Source of the DNA: Mycolicibacterium pyrenivorans
GTDB lineage: Bacteria; Actinomycetota; Actinomycetes; Mycobacteriales; Mycobacteriaceae
NCBI RefSeq assembly: GCF_025821625.1
Contig: NZ_JACKSH010000028.1
Coordinates: forward strand, 1-60,303
Length of the DNA stretch: 60,303 bases
Direction: 5' to 3'
The first letter of the stretch is position 1, and each line of letters opens with the position of its first letter. Under the pieces are notes generated by a model. The model was given only the letters and a program-made list of their open reading frames with translations. It was not told the DNA's origin and searched no databases. Positions 18,756 to 27,929 of this stretch are shown piece by piece. A program made the position numbers and the translations under genes.

Positions 18756-18853
18756 CACGCAAGCCTACGGCCTGACCTGCTCCATCGTCACGAACAGTCC
18801 GGTGAACGAAAGGTGAATGCCACCTGCCCGAACGGCGCCGCGGCGGCCGACGA

Positions 18854-20839
18854 TCATTCGCAGCTGGTGTCGGCGGCGTTGGTGACGGCCAGGTCGTCGG
18901 GTAGCTGCGTGGACGTGTCGTCCCTGCCGCGGTGGACGCTGACCTGGACCGGCGACCCGCTGGGGGTCGGGGCGGACACCGCGTCGAAATCGCTGCCGAG
19001 CACCACCTGCACCACATCGCCCATGCCGTTGACGCGTTCGATCGTGGGGTTGGCGAACGACGACGCGACGGTGGCGGCAGCCTCCTCGTTCCCGGCGGAG
19101 AAGAACACGGTCGTCTGCGACAGCGGACCCGGGTAGTCGTCGGGGGTGATGACGTTGAAGCCGTGCGCCTGCAACGAGTCCGCCGTCGTCGCCCCGAGGC
19201 CGGACTGGCCCGTCGAGTTCGACACCTGCACCGTGACGGCCTGAGGGTCGGTGGCGATCGCGTCGACCACTTCGTCGTCGGCCGTGGTGGTCTCACCCGG
19301 CGCCGAGTCGGCCAGCGATTCGGGCGTTCCGGGCACCGGGGTGTTGTCGGGGTTGCGCTCCTCGGGGAGCGGGTCGTCGTTGATGATCGCGCTGAACAGC
19401 GCGCGCATGTCGTCGGTGCGGGGCACTTCGTTGCCCCATTCGTCGGCGTATCCGACGGTCGGCACGGTGACGAACGTGATGCGTCCCGCCGTGACGCCCT
19501 GAACGGACTGTCCGAGGTCGACGAGGTCCTTGGTGTCCAGGTTGTCGACATAGGAGTCGCCGATGAACATGTTCACGACGTTGTTGAGCTTGGACAGCGA
19601 GAAGAACGTCTCCTTGGAGATCAACGAGCGCAGCAGCGACGACAGGAACAGCTGCTGCCGTTTGATGCGGCCGTAATCACCGTTGGTCTCGGTGGTCACC
19701 TGGCGGGCGCGGACGTAGTTCAGCGCGGTGTGCCCGTCGACGATCTGGCGGCCCGCGACCGGCAGAACGGTGCCGAGCTCGTAATCCTCCATCGGTGTCG
19801 TGCTGCACACCTCGACCCCGCCGAGCGCGTCGACCATCTTGGAGAACCCCGCGAAATCCACCGCCATGAACCGGTTGACGTGCAGGCCCGACAGCTTCTG
19901 GACTACCTTGACCAGGCACTTGGGCCCGCCCACGGCGAACGCCGAGTTCAGCTTGTACTCGGTGTAGACCTCTTCCATGCCGTACATCGGCGATTCTTCG
20001 TCGGTGATGGGGCCGTACTGCCGGGTCTCCGGGTTCCACGGCTCGCACTCCATCGGGTCGATCTCGAGATCCCGGGGAAACGACACCGCGACGACACGTT
20101 CGCGGTTGGCCGGGATGTTCACCAGCATCACCGTGTCCGACCGCGAGCCGGCCGCGTCCTCGGTGGTGCCCGCACCCATCTCGAGGTTGTCGCCGAAGCG
20201 GCTGTCGACGCCGACGATGAGGAAGTTCTCGTCGCCGAACTGCGCGTTCGGGTCGACGATGTCGCGGGAATCCGGGTCGAGAGCCGAAACCCGGTTCAGC
20301 AGGTTGTTCTTCGCCGACTGCCACTGCCAGGCGCCCCCGGTGAGGGCGAGGGCGAGGACGGCGATCAGTGCCGCCGCCGAACGTCCCAGCAGCACTCCGC
20401 GCCGGCGGCCGACGCGCTTGGGTGGGACGCGCAGCGGCACCCTCGGACTGGTCAGGTCAGGGATCTCGGAGGCGGGTACGACCGTCACCGGCAGGATCGT
20501 GGTGTCCAGGTCGTCCAGTTCGGGATACGGCTCCGGCTCCGGCTCCGCGCGGTGGCGCTTGGGCGCCACCGGGGCGCCGCCGTTGATCTTGGCGATCAGG
20601 TCGGCGACGGTGACGGCTCCGGTATTGCCGTTCGACTCGCGGGACCTGTCGGGCGCCGCGTCGGCGTCCTCGTCCGCCTCGCGCGGGTCGAGGGCGCGCT
20701 CCCACGGCGCGGCGCCGGGCAAAGTCTGCCGCGATCGGGTAATCCAATCAGCGTCGTTGTTGTCGCCGCCTCTGTTGTCGCCGTCGGGGAGGGGACGGCC
20801 AGGAGGGGCAGCGGAATCTCCCACGCCGCCGTCACTCAT
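18854..20839 (-). CDS. LytR-CpsA-Psr (LCP) family cell-wall ligase
   Basis: A 661-residue protein, the counterpart of Rv0822c. A long, acidic, cytoplasmic N-terminal region (about 1-145, Pro/Glu-rich) precedes one membrane helix (about 150-170). The extracytoplasmic LCP domain follows (FLIVGVDSR, GSRSDTVMLVNIPANR, VSFPRD, then HTALNYVRAR with the conserved Arg pair). A LytR_C domain covers about residues 525-625. LCP proteins attach arabinogalactan or other glycopolymers to peptidoglycan from lipid carriers. The N-terminal tail looks like a kinase-target region, which is inference. Confidence 0.9.
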   Translation of the reverse strand: MSDGGVGDSAAPPGRPLPDGDNRGGDNNDADWITRSRQTLPGAAPWERALDPREADEDADAAPDRSRESNGNTGAVTVADLIAKINGGAPVAPKRHRAEPEPEPYPELDDLDTTILPVTVVPASEIPDLTSPRVPLRVPPKRVGRRRGVLLGRSAAALIAVLALALTGGAWQWQSAKNNLLNRVSALDPDSRDIVDPNAQFGDENFLIVGVDSRFGDNLEMGAGTTEDAAGSRSDTVMLVNIPANRERVVAVSFPRDLEIDPMECEPWNPETRQYGPITDEESPMYGMEEVYTEYKLNSAFAVGGPKCLVKVVQKLSGLHVNRFMAVDFAGFSKMVDALGGVEVCSTTPMEDYELGTVLPVAGRQIVDGHTALNYVRARQVTTETNGDYGRIKRQQLFLSSLLRSLISKETFFSLSKLNNVVNMFIGDSYVDNLDTKDLVDLGQSVQGVTAGRITFVTVPTVGYADEWGNEVPRTDDMRALFSAIINDDPLPEERNPDNTPVPGTPESLADSAPGETTTADDEVVDAIATDPQAVTVQVSNSTGQSGLGATTADSLQAHGFNVITPDDYPGPLSQTTVFFSAGNEEAAATVASSFANPTIERVNGMGDVVQVVLGSDFDAVSAPTPSGSPVQVSVHRGRDDTSTQLPDDLAVTNAADTSCE

Positions 20840-20934
20840 GTCCTCACCGGCCTCCGACTCTCACGGCATTCAAGCGCGTCGCGCATCGGCACGATGCGGT
20901 GCCGATTGCCTGCTAACTGTCTAGAGCACTCGCT

Positions 20935-20956
20935 CCGGCTCCGCCACTGGAGCCGG
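20935..20956. other. Hairpin in the LCP-dusB intergenic region
   Basis: CCGGCTCC (20935-20942) and GGAGCCGG (20949-20956) form a perfect 8-bp stem. The remainder of 20840-21050 holds several GAGACA/TGTCTC words, including direct GAGACATC copies at 20979 and 20991, but no gene that I can support. Confidence 0.4.
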
Positions 20957-21050
20957 GCTGTTGAACACTCATCGTACTGAGACATCCTGAGAGACATCTA
21001 GTCGAACTAAGTCTCGATGTCCTCTCGAAGCTGTCTCGGTCCGAACTGTC

Positions 21051-22217
21051 TCAACCGCCCGAGTTCATGACCTCGGCGCCGGCCGGCACCGTGCAGTCGT
21101 CGGGGTCGTCGAGCCAGCCCTCGGGCAACGTCACCGATCCGGGCGAGCCCTGACGTCCCCGTGGGCCGCCGGCGACGGGAGGGAACGGCACCTCCGGGTC
21201 GAGCTCCCCGAGCAGGTCATCCAGCTCGGAAATCGTCTTGACCAGCGCCAATGACCGGCGCAGGTCGGCTCCTGCGGGGAACCCGTGCAGGTACCACGCC
21301 ACGTGCTTGCGGATGTCCCGCATTCCTTTGTCCTCTCCGAAATGTGCCGCGAGGAGCTCGCCGTGCCGACGGATGATCTGCGCGACTTCACCGAGGTTCG
21401 GCGCAGTGGCCGGTGGTTCCCCGGTGAAGGCGGCGGACAACTCGGCGAAAAGCCACGGCCGCCCCAGGCAGCCCCGGCCGATCACCACGCCGTCGCAGCC
21501 CGTCGCGGCCATCATGGACAGCGCGTCTCGGGCGTCGAAGATATCACCGTTTCCGAGCACCGGAACATCGGTGACGTGCGCCTTGAGCGCTGCGATCTGC
21601 TCCCAGTCGGCGGTTCCGGAGTACCGCTGCGCCGCGGTGCGGGCATGGAGGGCGACGGCCGCCGCCCCTTCCTCGGCGGCGATGCGTCCGGCATCGAGGT
21701 GCGTGTGGTGGTTGTCGTCGATGCCGATCCGGAACTTCACCGTGACTGGAATGCCGGTGCCCTCTGTAGCGGTGACTGCGGCGCGCACGATTTTCCCGAA
21801 CAGCCGGCGCTTGAAGGGGAGGGCGGCCCCACCGCCGCGCCGGGTCACCTTCGGCACCGGGCACCCGAAGTTCATGTCGATGTGGTCGGCCAGGCCTTCG
21901 TCGGCGATCATCTTGGCGGCCTTGTACGTGTTCTCCGGATCGACCGTGTAGAGCTGCAGCGACCGCGGCGACTCCTCCGGCGCGAACGTCGTCATGTGCA
22001 TCGTCACCGGGTGGCGCTCGACGAGGGCGCGCGCGGTCACCATCTCGCACACGTACAGGCCGCTGACCGTCCCGGCGCGGGACAGCTCGAGCTCACGGCA
22101 CAGCTTGCGGAACGCGACGTTGGTGACCCCGGCCATCGGGGCCAGCACGACCGGACTGCGCAACGCGATCGGCCCGATCCGCAGGGATCGGGCCGAATCG
22201 AGTGTCGATGTGCTCAC
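21051..22217 (-). CDS. dusB: tRNA-dihydrouridine synthase (DusB type)
   Basis: A 388-residue FMN enzyme. APMAGVTNVAFRKLC near 26-40 is the Dus start motif, DMNFGCPVPKVTRRGGGAAL carries the catalytic Cys at about 119, and GNGDIFDARDA and GRGCLGRPWLF bind FMN phosphate. It reduces uridines in the tRNA D-loop with NADPH. Its start overlaps the stop of desA1 by four bases, as in M. tuberculosis Rv0823c-Rv0824c. A Gly/Pro-rich C-terminal tail extends beyond the usual core. Confidence 0.93.
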   Translation of the reverse strand: MSTSTLDSARSLRIGPIALRSPVVLAPMAGVTNVAFRKLCRELELSRAGTVSGLYVCEMVTARALVERHPVTMHMTTFAPEESPRSLQLYTVDPENTYKAAKMIADEGLADHIDMNFGCPVPKVTRRGGGAALPFKRRLFGKIVRAAVTATEGTGIPVTVKFRIGIDDNHHTHLDAGRIAAEEGAAAVALHARTAAQRYSGTADWEQIAALKAHVTDVPVLGNGDIFDARDALSMMAATGCDGVVIGRGCLGRPWLFAELSAAFTGEPPATAPNLGEVAQIIRRHGELLAAHFGEDKGMRDIRKHVAWYLHGFPAGADLRRSLALVKTISELDDLLGELDPEVPFPPVAGGPRGRQGSPGSVTLPEGWLDDPDDCTVPAGAEVMNSGG

Positions 22218-23218
22218 GCCGACGTCGTCACCAACAGGTTCTTCGCCGCCTTCTTCTCGGCCATCTGGGCCAGCCTCGCCTCGCGACGCTGCTTGGCGAT
22301 CTCGAACTTGTCGACCGCCTCCTGCAGCTCGTCGACGAGGACACCGAGGTCGTCGCGCATCCGGGCCGACTCGCCGTTGAAGTCCTCACGCTCGAAGATG
22401 CGCCACTTCTTCAGCACCGGCATCACGATGTCGTCGAGGTGGATGCGGGGGTCGTAGACACCGCCGGAGGCGATGGTGACGGCCCTGCGGCGGAAGTCCG
22501 GGATGGTGTAGCCGGGCATCTTGAAGTTGCGCAGCACCTTGTGCAGCGACTTCATCGCCTGGTTGGGGGCGATCTCGAAGCCGGCCTCGGACACGTCGCG
22601 GTAGAAGATCATGTGCAGGTTCTCGTCGGCCGACACCCGCTGCAGCAGCTGATCGGCGATCGGCTCCTCGCACGCCTTGCCGGTGTTGCGGTGCGAGACG
22701 CGGGTCGCGAGTTCCTGGAACGTCACGTAGATGACCGAGTCGAAGAGGCTCTCGGCGAACAGGTCGGCCTCGATCTGATCGTTCTGGCCGGGGGAGAACC
22801 CGCGGGTCATCTGCTCGACGCGCAGCATCTCCAGTTCGACGGGGTCGACGTTGCGGGTGACCACCAGATAGTCGCGCAGCGCGATGCCGTGGCGGTTCTC
22901 CTCGGCGGTCCAGCGGTTGACCCAGAAGCCCCACGGGCCGTCCATGCTGAAGTTCATCGCGATCTCGCGGTGGTACGAGGGCAGGTTGTCCTCGGTGAGC
23001 AGGTTCACCAGCATCGCGACGCGAGCGACCTCGGACAGCTGCGACTGTTCCGGGTCCCAGTCCTGACCGCCGAGCGCGTAGTAGTTCTTGCCGTCGGACC
23101 ACGGGATGTAGTCGTGCGGGTTCCAGTCCTTCTTCATTCGCATGTGGCGGTTGACGAGGGGCTCGACGACTGGCTCGAGTTCGGTCAACAGTTGCAGGTC
23201 GGTCAGGTCTTTCGACAC
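22214..23218 (-). CDS. desA1: Acyl-ACP desaturase DesA1
   Basis: A 334-residue soluble diiron desaturase. Iron ligands are visible in EENRH (106-110) and DENLH (198-202), separated by the usual helix pair. In mycobacteria DesA1 introduces a double bond into meromycolate precursors bound to AcpM. The GTG start at 23218 follows a good GGGAGG site. It is coupled to dusB downstream and lies opposite the TetR/MpaB pair, as in M. tuberculosis. Confidence 0.94.
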   Translation of the reverse strand: MSKDLTDLQLLTELEPVVEPLVNRHMRMKKDWNPHDYIPWSDGKNYYALGGQDWDPEQSQLSEVARVAMLVNLLTEDNLPSYHREIAMNFSMDGPWGFWVNRWTAEENRHGIALRDYLVVTRNVDPVELEMLRVEQMTRGFSPGQNDQIEADLFAESLFDSVIYVTFQELATRVSHRNTGKACEEPIADQLLQRVSADENLHMIFYRDVSEAGFEIAPNQAMKSLHKVLRNFKMPGYTIPDFRRRAVTIASGGVYDPRIHLDDIVMPVLKKWRIFEREDFNGESARMRDDLGVLVDELQEAVDKFEIAKQRREARLAQMAEKKAAKNLLVTTSA

Positions 23219-23324
23219 GACACCTCCCAGTTATCTGTACCTGATGGTTGCACTCAATATATCTGTGTATGCGGGTGACATTCAAGCCGCCACGCCACGG
23301 CTCCCGCCCAGGTCGGCGGGCTGT

Positions 23325-23906
23325 TCACGTCGCCGCCCTGCTGAGCAGTAGCTCAGCGCAGTGGTCGATGAACTGTTCGCGTGTCGCGGTCAACCTGCCG
23401 TCGAGGTAGGCCGTAAACAAAGCACTGAGTGCCCCGATCAGGCCGGTGGCAACCATCGCCTGCGTCGTCGGGTCGGTGATCCGGGTGAGCTTGCGTTGCA
23501 CCAGGTCGATGAAGCTGGGGATCCATGCGGCGCCCGAGCGGGCGAGCACCGGTTCCGCCTCGGGTGCGAGGAGCAGGACCCGTCCGCGGGCGGGATCGTC
23601 GACCATCAGCGCGACGAATCGTTCCACGGCGTCACGGGGGCTCTCCGACTTCATCAGCGTCGACATCGCGGTGTTGCACACATCGTCGTAGACCGCCGCG
23701 ACGTACTCGTCACGGTCGGTGAAACTCTCGTAGAAGTAGCGCTCGGTCAGCCCCGCGGCCCGGCAGACCGCCCGCACTGTCAGGGCCGGACCTCCCGGAC
23801 TGCCGAGCAGCCCGATGCCCGCGGTGATCAGTTCGTCTCGGCGCAGTGCCTGGCGGTCCTGCAGTGGCACGCCCGACCATCGGCCGCTTCGTTGACCCGG
23901 CGGCAC
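23325..23906 (-). CDS. TetR-family regulator (Rv0825c-like)
   Basis: A 193-residue protein with an N-terminal HTH: DELITAGIGLLGSPGGPALTVRAVCRAAGLTERYFYESF, followed by an all-helical ligand domain. An in-frame TTG exists at 23942, but GTG at 23906 is preceded by AGGAG four bases away and leaves a normal intergenic space, so I use it. It is divergent from the MpaB-like gene; two perfect 14-bp direct repeats (23932-23959) lie between them and are the likely binding region. Confidence 0.88.
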   Translation of the reverse strand: MPPGQRSGRWSGVPLQDRQALRRDELITAGIGLLGSPGGPALTVRAVCRAAGLTERYFYESFTDRDEYVAAVYDDVCNTAMSTLMKSESPRDAVERFVALMVDDPARGRVLLLAPEAEPVLARSGAAWIPSFIDLVQRKLTRITDPTTQAMVATGLIGALSALFTAYLDGRLTATREQFIDHCAELLLSRAAT

Positions 23907-23931
23907 ATCACTCCTAAGCTTTGTGACAACG

Positions 23932-23959
23932 TTCGTAGTCAAAATTTCGTAGTCAAAAT
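23932..23959. promoter_or_regulatory. Tandem 14-bp direct repeats between tetR and mpaB
   Basis: TTCGTAGTCAAAAT is repeated exactly at 23932-23945 and 23946-23959 with no spacer. It is AT-rich in a GC-rich genome and placed in the divergent promoter. Confidence 0.65.
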
Positions 23960-23998
23960 ATCGTGTGGCGACATGACGTGTTCAGGGAAAGGTCACCT

Positions 23999-25018
23999 GT
24001 GACTCAAGATACGTCCGAGGCGTGCCCCGTGACCAGCGGATCCGCGTCAACGACCCCGGAGGTTGCGGCCGGCTGCCCGGTCGCCTCCGGGGGATATGAC
24101 GCCCCGCCGACGCCTCTCGGCCCGGACTCGCTGACCTGGAAGTACTTCGGCCAGTGGACGGGCCTGTTCCAGGGCCCGTGGGCCGGTTCCATGCAGAACA
24201 TGCACCCGCAGCTCGGCGCGGCGGTGAAGGAACACTCGATCTTCTTCATGGAGCGCATGCCCCGGCTGCTGCGGTCGATCTATCCGATCGGCGGGGTGGT
24301 GTTCGACGGGCACCGCGCACCGAGGACCGGAGCCCAGGTCCGCGACTACCACATCGGCATCAAGGGCGTCGACGACCAGGGCCGCCGGTACAGCGCGCTG
24401 AACCCCGACGTCTTCTACTGGGCCCACGCCACGTTCTTCAAGTCCACGTTGCTGGCCGCCGAGCGGTTCGCCGGCGGCTTGACCGACGACCAGCGGCGCC
24501 AGCTGTTCGACGAGCACATCACCTGGTACCGCATGTACGGCATGAGCATGCGACCGGTACCCGAGACCTGGGAGGAATTCCAGGAGTACTGGGATCACAT
24601 GTGCCGCAACGTGTTGGAGAACAACTGGGCGGCCCGTGAGGTTCTCGACCTGTCCACCATGCCCAAGCACCCGTCGCTGGAATGGGTGCCGGACTGGCTG
24701 TGGGCGCACAACCTGAAGATCATGCAGCGGTTTCTGCTGTTCATGACCGTCGGGCTCTACGACCCACCGGTTCGTGAGCTGATGGGGTTCACCTGGTCAG
24801 CCCGCCAAGAGTGGCTACACCGGCGCATCGGCAACCTGCTGCACCTGGCGACCCGGCTGGCGCCCGACCGCGTGATGATGCACCCGCGCAAGCGATCCGC
24901 GATGGATCGGGCCTTCGGCCGGCTGCCCGCGGACGCGCCGCTGGTGGAGACTCCCGCGCGCAATCTGCCGCCTGTCGAGTACCGCGACGACCCGCACTAC
25001 TACAGCCCGAAGGTCTGA
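23999..25018 (+). CDS. Oxygenase MpaB-family (DUF2236) protein
   Basis: A 339-residue protein with DUF2236 features: the helical core YWAHATFFKSTLLAAERF near 140, EHITWYRMYGMSMRPVPETW and the C-terminal HPRKRSAMDRAFGRLP. This family includes fungal MpaB and Lcp rubber oxygenase and binds heme through a conserved His. It corresponds to Rv0826. GTG at 23999 (with AAAGG upstream) is preferred over the upstream ATG at 23963, which would run close to the operator repeats. Confidence 0.85.
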   Translation: MTQDTSEACPVTSGSASTTPEVAAGCPVASGGYDAPPTPLGPDSLTWKYFGQWTGLFQGPWAGSMQNMHPQLGAAVKEHSIFFMERMPRLLRSIYPIGGVVFDGHRAPRTGAQVRDYHIGIKGVDDQGRRYSALNPDVFYWAHATFFKSTLLAAERFAGGLTDDQRRQLFDEHITWYRMYGMSMRPVPETWEEFQEYWDHMCRNVLENNWAAREVLDLSTMPKHPSLEWVPDWLWAHNLKIMQRFLLFMTVGLYDPPVRELMGFTWSARQEWLHRRIGNLLHLATRLAPDRVMMHPRKRSAMDRAFGRLPADAPLVETPARNLPPVEYRDDPHYYSPKV

Positions 25019-25022
25019 CGAC

Positions 25023-25391
25023 CTACCGGCGCGCCACATACGGCGTCCACACCGCTCCGTCGAAATAGCGCAGCCGGCAACGGTATTGGGCATGGTGCTG
25101 GGGATCCGGATACCAGCCCGGCTGGACCGGCGGATAGCGGCCGAACGTGCCCCGCGGATCACCCGCCAGGCTGAGCCGGTGCTCGTATTCGGCGCGGGCC
25201 GCCAGCCCGGCGTCTCGGACCGCCGCGGCGTGCCGGTGACGGCTGAAGACCACCAGTAAACCGACGACTGCGGTGACCGCGAGGGCCTGGTACCACCCGT
25301 GCCACAGCCACCACGACGTCATCGCCAGCACAGTGACGGTCACCGTCGGGTGGCGGCGCCAGAAAGGGCGACGAACATGCTGGTAGAGCAT
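25023..25391 (-). CDS. Small membrane protein with DUF2510 domain
   Basis: A 122-residue protein with one or two hydrophobic segments (about residues 15-50) and a C-terminal DUF2510 motif, QPGWYPDP followed by LRYFDGAVWTPYV. DUF2510 is a small actinobacterial domain thought to sit at the membrane surface; its function is unknown. It converges with the MpaB gene across four bases and diverges from the kinase gene. Confidence 0.8.
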   Translation of the reverse strand: MLYQHVRRPFWRRHPTVTVTVLAMTSWWLWHGWYQALAVTAVVGLLVVFSRHRHAAAVRDAGLAARAEYEHRLSLAGDPRGTFGRYPPVQPGWYPDPQHHAQYRCRLRYFDGAVWTPYVARR

Positions 25392-25457
25392 TGCCGTCGA
25401 TCATACGATTCACCCCGTCAGGTTTGCATCGACTCCGGAACGGCTAGCTTGAAAGTC

Positions 25458-26357
25458 ATGCAGGCGCCGGAGGTTCTGGGCGGTCGCTACGAACTACGGG
25501 GTGTTCTCGGCCGCGGTGGCATGGCGGAGGTACGCGACGGCTGGGACATCCGGCTGCACCGTCCGGTCGCCGTCAAACTGCTCTACCCGTCGGTGAGCGC
25601 ACAGCCCGACGGCACACGCCGATTCGCGACCGAGGCCCGCGCCGCCGCCGCCCTCAACCATCCCCGTGTCGTGGCCGTCCACGATTCGGGCGTGCACCAC
25701 GGCAGGCCCTACATCGTGTTGGAGCGACTTCCCGGCCAGAGCCTGGCCGATGTGCTGGCCCGCGGTGGGCCGCTGTCCACCGAGTACGTGCGCGCGATCA
25801 TGCGCGACGTGCTGTCCGCGCTCGGCGCGGCGCACGCTCGCGGGGTGCTGCACCGCGACATCAAACCCGCCAACATCCTGTTCGATCCGTTCGGTGGCGT
25901 GAAGATCGCCGACTTCGGCGTCGCCAAGAGCGCTGACACGCCACAGACGCTGACCAACCGGATCTTCGGGACGATGTCCTACCTGCCTGCCGACCGAATC
26001 GCGGGCCGGCCGGCCACCGCGGGCGACGACCTGTACGCGCTCGGAGTGGTCGCCTACGAGGCGCTGACGGGACGCCGGGCGTATCCGCAGGGGAATCTGT
26101 CCGAACTGGCCGACGCGATCGCCGCCGGGAACGTGACGCCGCTGACCACGTTGCGCCCGGACATCGACCCGGCCCTGGCCCTGACGATCGAGCGGGCGAT
26201 GGCGCCCGACCCGCGGTGGCGCTTCGGCACCGCCGAACAGATGCGGGCCTGCCTCGACCCGCCGGTGCGGACGCCGCGACGTACCGGTGGGGTGCTCGCT
26301 GCCACCGCCGCGATGCTGGCCGTTCTCGTGCTCACCGCGCTGTTGATCGTTGCCTGA
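25458..26357 (+). CDS. Short membrane-anchored Ser/Thr protein kinase
   Basis: A 299-residue Hanks-type kinase: glycine loop LGRGGMAEV near 17-25, catalytic Lys at 40 (VAVK), HRDIKPAN at 132-139, DFG at 152-154, and activation segment FGTMSYLPADR with P-1 loop. One membrane helix (about 275-298) ends the protein, so there is no extracellular sensor domain. The ATG at 25458 gives MQAPEVLGGRYELRGVLG, the normal kinase start. Targets cannot be inferred from neighbours. Confidence 0.9.
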   Translation: MQAPEVLGGRYELRGVLGRGGMAEVRDGWDIRLHRPVAVKLLYPSVSAQPDGTRRFATEARAAAALNHPRVVAVHDSGVHHGRPYIVLERLPGQSLADVLARGGPLSTEYVRAIMRDVLSALGAAHARGVLHRDIKPANILFDPFGGVKIADFGVAKSADTPQTLTNRIFGTMSYLPADRIAGRPATAGDDLYALGVVAYEALTGRRAYPQGNLSELADAIAAGNVTPLTTLRPDIDPALALTIERAMAPDPRWRFGTAEQMRACLDPPVRTPRRTGGVLAATAAMLAVLVLTALLIVA

Positions 26358-26510
26358 CGAGTAACCCTCTGACCTGCAGATTCGGTGCGTCGTCCCGGGG
26401 TGGACAGATGGCGGATATCGCGTCGCTGACGGACCGATACCGGTCGCGTAACGATCCGCGCGTCGTGTTCAAATTTGCCGGCCGGTGCTGTACTTTCCGG
26501 CGTTTGCAGT

Positions 26511-26516
26511 TATGTT
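26511..26516 (+). promoter_or_regulatory. -10 box for a leaderless secreted-protein gene
   Basis: TATGTT, seven bases before the GTG at 26524. This is the same geometry as at the cysteine leader. Confidence 0.5.
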
Positions 26517-26523
26517 GCTTGGC

Positions 26524-27213
26524 GTGGGCAGGCACTCACTAGCCAAAGAGCGACGTAATCCGACGGTCCTTCTGGCGTCCGTGCTGGCTCCGGCAGCGGT
26601 GTTTCTCGTCGTCAAGGGCGACGCGAGTCCGCTCGCCGAGGCCGCCGACGTCGAGCCCGTCGTCGAACAGGCGCCCATGGCCGCCGCGGAGCCCGCAGCC
26701 CCCTGCTGCGTCGAGATCGTCGCGTCGCCGGCCACCGCGCCGGACCCGGCCTTGACGGTGGTTCCGGCGAGCGCGAGCGCCGATCCGGTGTCGCTGGTGT
26801 CCGCGTCGAGATGGCGCGTCGTCAGCCGTACCCTGCCGGCCGGGGTCGCGCCGGAGCGGGGCCTCCAGGTCAGGACAATCCTGACCTCGCGCAGCATCAG
26901 CGCGGTGTTCCCCGAGATCAGCAACATCGGTGGGGTCCGTCCGGATTCGCTGCGGTGGCATCCCAACGGCCTGGCGCTGGACGTGATGATCCCCAACTAC
27001 ACCTCCCAGGCGGGGATCGCGCTCGGCAACCAGATCGTCGCCTTCGTGATGGCCAACGCCGAGCGTTTCGGGATTCAGGACGCGATCTGGCGCGGTGCGT
27101 ATTACACGCCCGGGGGCGGCGTACGAGCCGGGGGATACGGGCACTACGACCACGTCCACATCACCACGACCGGCGGCGGCTACCCGTCCGGTGACGAGCT
27201 CTACTTCCGCTGA
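26524..27213 (+). CDS. Secreted protein with ARB_07466-like C-terminal domain
   Basis: A 229-residue protein starting [12 protein letters not shown], with an N-terminal hydrophobic segment (about 13-30) and an Ala/Pro-rich linker. The C-terminal domain (about 110-229) contains [18 protein letters not shown] and [19 protein letters not shown]; the HxxGxAxD and HxH residues suggest a metal-binding, peptidase-like fold seen in mycobacterial secreted proteins. I chose GTG at 26524, because a TANNNT box seven bases upstream suggests leaderless translation. The earlier frame start at 26485 would place hydrophobic residues before it. Confidence 0.75.
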   Translation: MGRHSLAKERRNPTVLLASVLAPAAVFLVVKGDASPLAEAADVEPVVEQAPMAAAEPAAPCCVEIVASPATAPDPALTVVPASASADPVSLVSASRWRVVSRTLPAGVAPERGLQVRTILTSRSISAVFPEISNIGGVRPDSLRWHPNGLALDVMIPNYTSQAGIALGNQIVAFVMANAERFGIQDAIWRGAYYTPGGGVRAGGYGHYDHVHITTTGGGYPSGDELYFR

Positions 27214-27216
27214 CTG

Positions 27217-27390
27217 CTCCCGGGCGACGATCACCGGCACTTCGGCCGCGTGCACCACGGTCGCGCTGACCGATCCGAGCATCGTTCCGGCGAATCCACC
27301 GCGGCCGTGGCTTCCCACCACGACGAGCTGAGCGGTGTCGGAGTGGTTGACCCCTACACCCGCCGCCGTTGGTCCCGAAGAACCTCATGC
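27217..27390 (-). pseudogene. C-terminal remnant of a universal stress protein
   Basis: On the minus strand the frame reads [20 protein letters not shown] then [14 protein letters not shown], the ATP-binding C-terminus of UspA-type proteins. The frame is closed upstream by a TGA near 27390 and has no normal stop at the usual end, running antisense into the preceding gene. Only about 55 codons remain, next to the tRNA-Lys gene, so it looks like a decayed fragment. Confidence 0.65.
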
Positions 27391-27412
27391 GAGTCTCCGG
27401 ACATTGGTGTGG

Positions 27413-27485
27413 TGCCCCCACCAGGGCTCGAACCTGGGACCTGCGGATTAAAAGTCCGTAGCTCTACCAACTGAGCTATAGGGGC
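27413..27485 (-). tRNA. tRNA-Lys(TTT)
   Basis: Cloverleaf on the minus strand with acceptor GCCCCTA pairing TGGGGGC, D-arm AGCTCAGTTGGTAGAGCT, anticodon loop with TTT and T-arm GGTTCGAGCC. CCA is encoded (27412-27410). Confidence 0.95.
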
Positions 27486-27611
27486 GGACGTGAAACCGGC
27501 TCTGCAAAGGATAGCGGCGGGGTGCTCGTTTGAGGATTTGGGTGTCGGTACCCTAAGCTATCGAAGCTCCCAACGGCACGTTGTTGTGAGTACCCCGAAG
27601 AGATTCGGCCG

Positions 27612-27684
27612 GCCCCCTTCGTCTAGCGGCCTAGGACGCCGCCCTTTCAAGGCGGTAGCGCGGGTTCGAATCCCGTAGGGGGTA
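27612..27684 (+). tRNA. tRNA-Glu(TTC)
   Basis: Acceptor GCCCCCT pairs AGGGGGT (G-U at the first pair). The anticodon loop in GCCGCCCTTTCAAGGCGG gives TTC, and the T-loop is GGGTTCGAATCCC. No CCA is encoded. Confidence 0.95.
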
Positions 27685-27731
27685 CACGCGGCGACCGTAA
27701 AGTCGGGAGTTGCACGAGAGTTCCACAGTAA

Positions 27732-27805
27732 GGCCCTGTGGCGCAGTTGGTTAGCGCGCCGCCCTGTCACGGCGGAGGTCGCGGGTTCGAGTCCCGTCAG
27801 GGTCG
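27732..27805 (+). tRNA. tRNA-Asp(GTC)
   Basis: Acceptor GGCCCTG pairs CAGGGTC; the anticodon stem-loop GCCGCCCTGTCACGGCGG gives GTC; discriminator G. CCA is encoded at 27806-27808. Confidence 0.95.
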
Positions 27806-27851
27806 CCATTGCGGCGACGCACTTTGTTCGGCGAAGTGATCGATGCCGTCC

Positions 27852-27925
27852 GGCCAGGTAGCTCAGTTGGTACGAGCGTCCGCCTGAAAAGCGGAAGGTC
27901 GCCGGTTCGATCCCGGCCCTGGCCA
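27852..27925 (+). tRNA. tRNA-Phe(GAA)
   Basis: Acceptor GGCCAGG pairs CCTGGCC; the anticodon stem-loop CCGCCTGAAAAGCGG gives GAA; T-arm CCGGTTCGATCCCGG. It is followed directly by the chorismate mutase start. Confidence 0.95.
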
Positions 27926-27929
27926 CAGA

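Noticed and set aside
18932..20980. 682-codon open frame on the plus strand
   Set aside because: Antisense shadow of the LCP gene; Arg/His/Gly-rich composition typical of reverse frames in GC-rich DNA.
20840..21050. Small RNA or riboswitch in the GAGACA-rich spacer
   Set aside because: Repeated words and one hairpin are present but no known riboswitch core could be recognised.
22202..23278. 358-codon plus-strand frame over desA1
   Set aside because: Shadow of desA1, whose diiron motifs identify the true strand.
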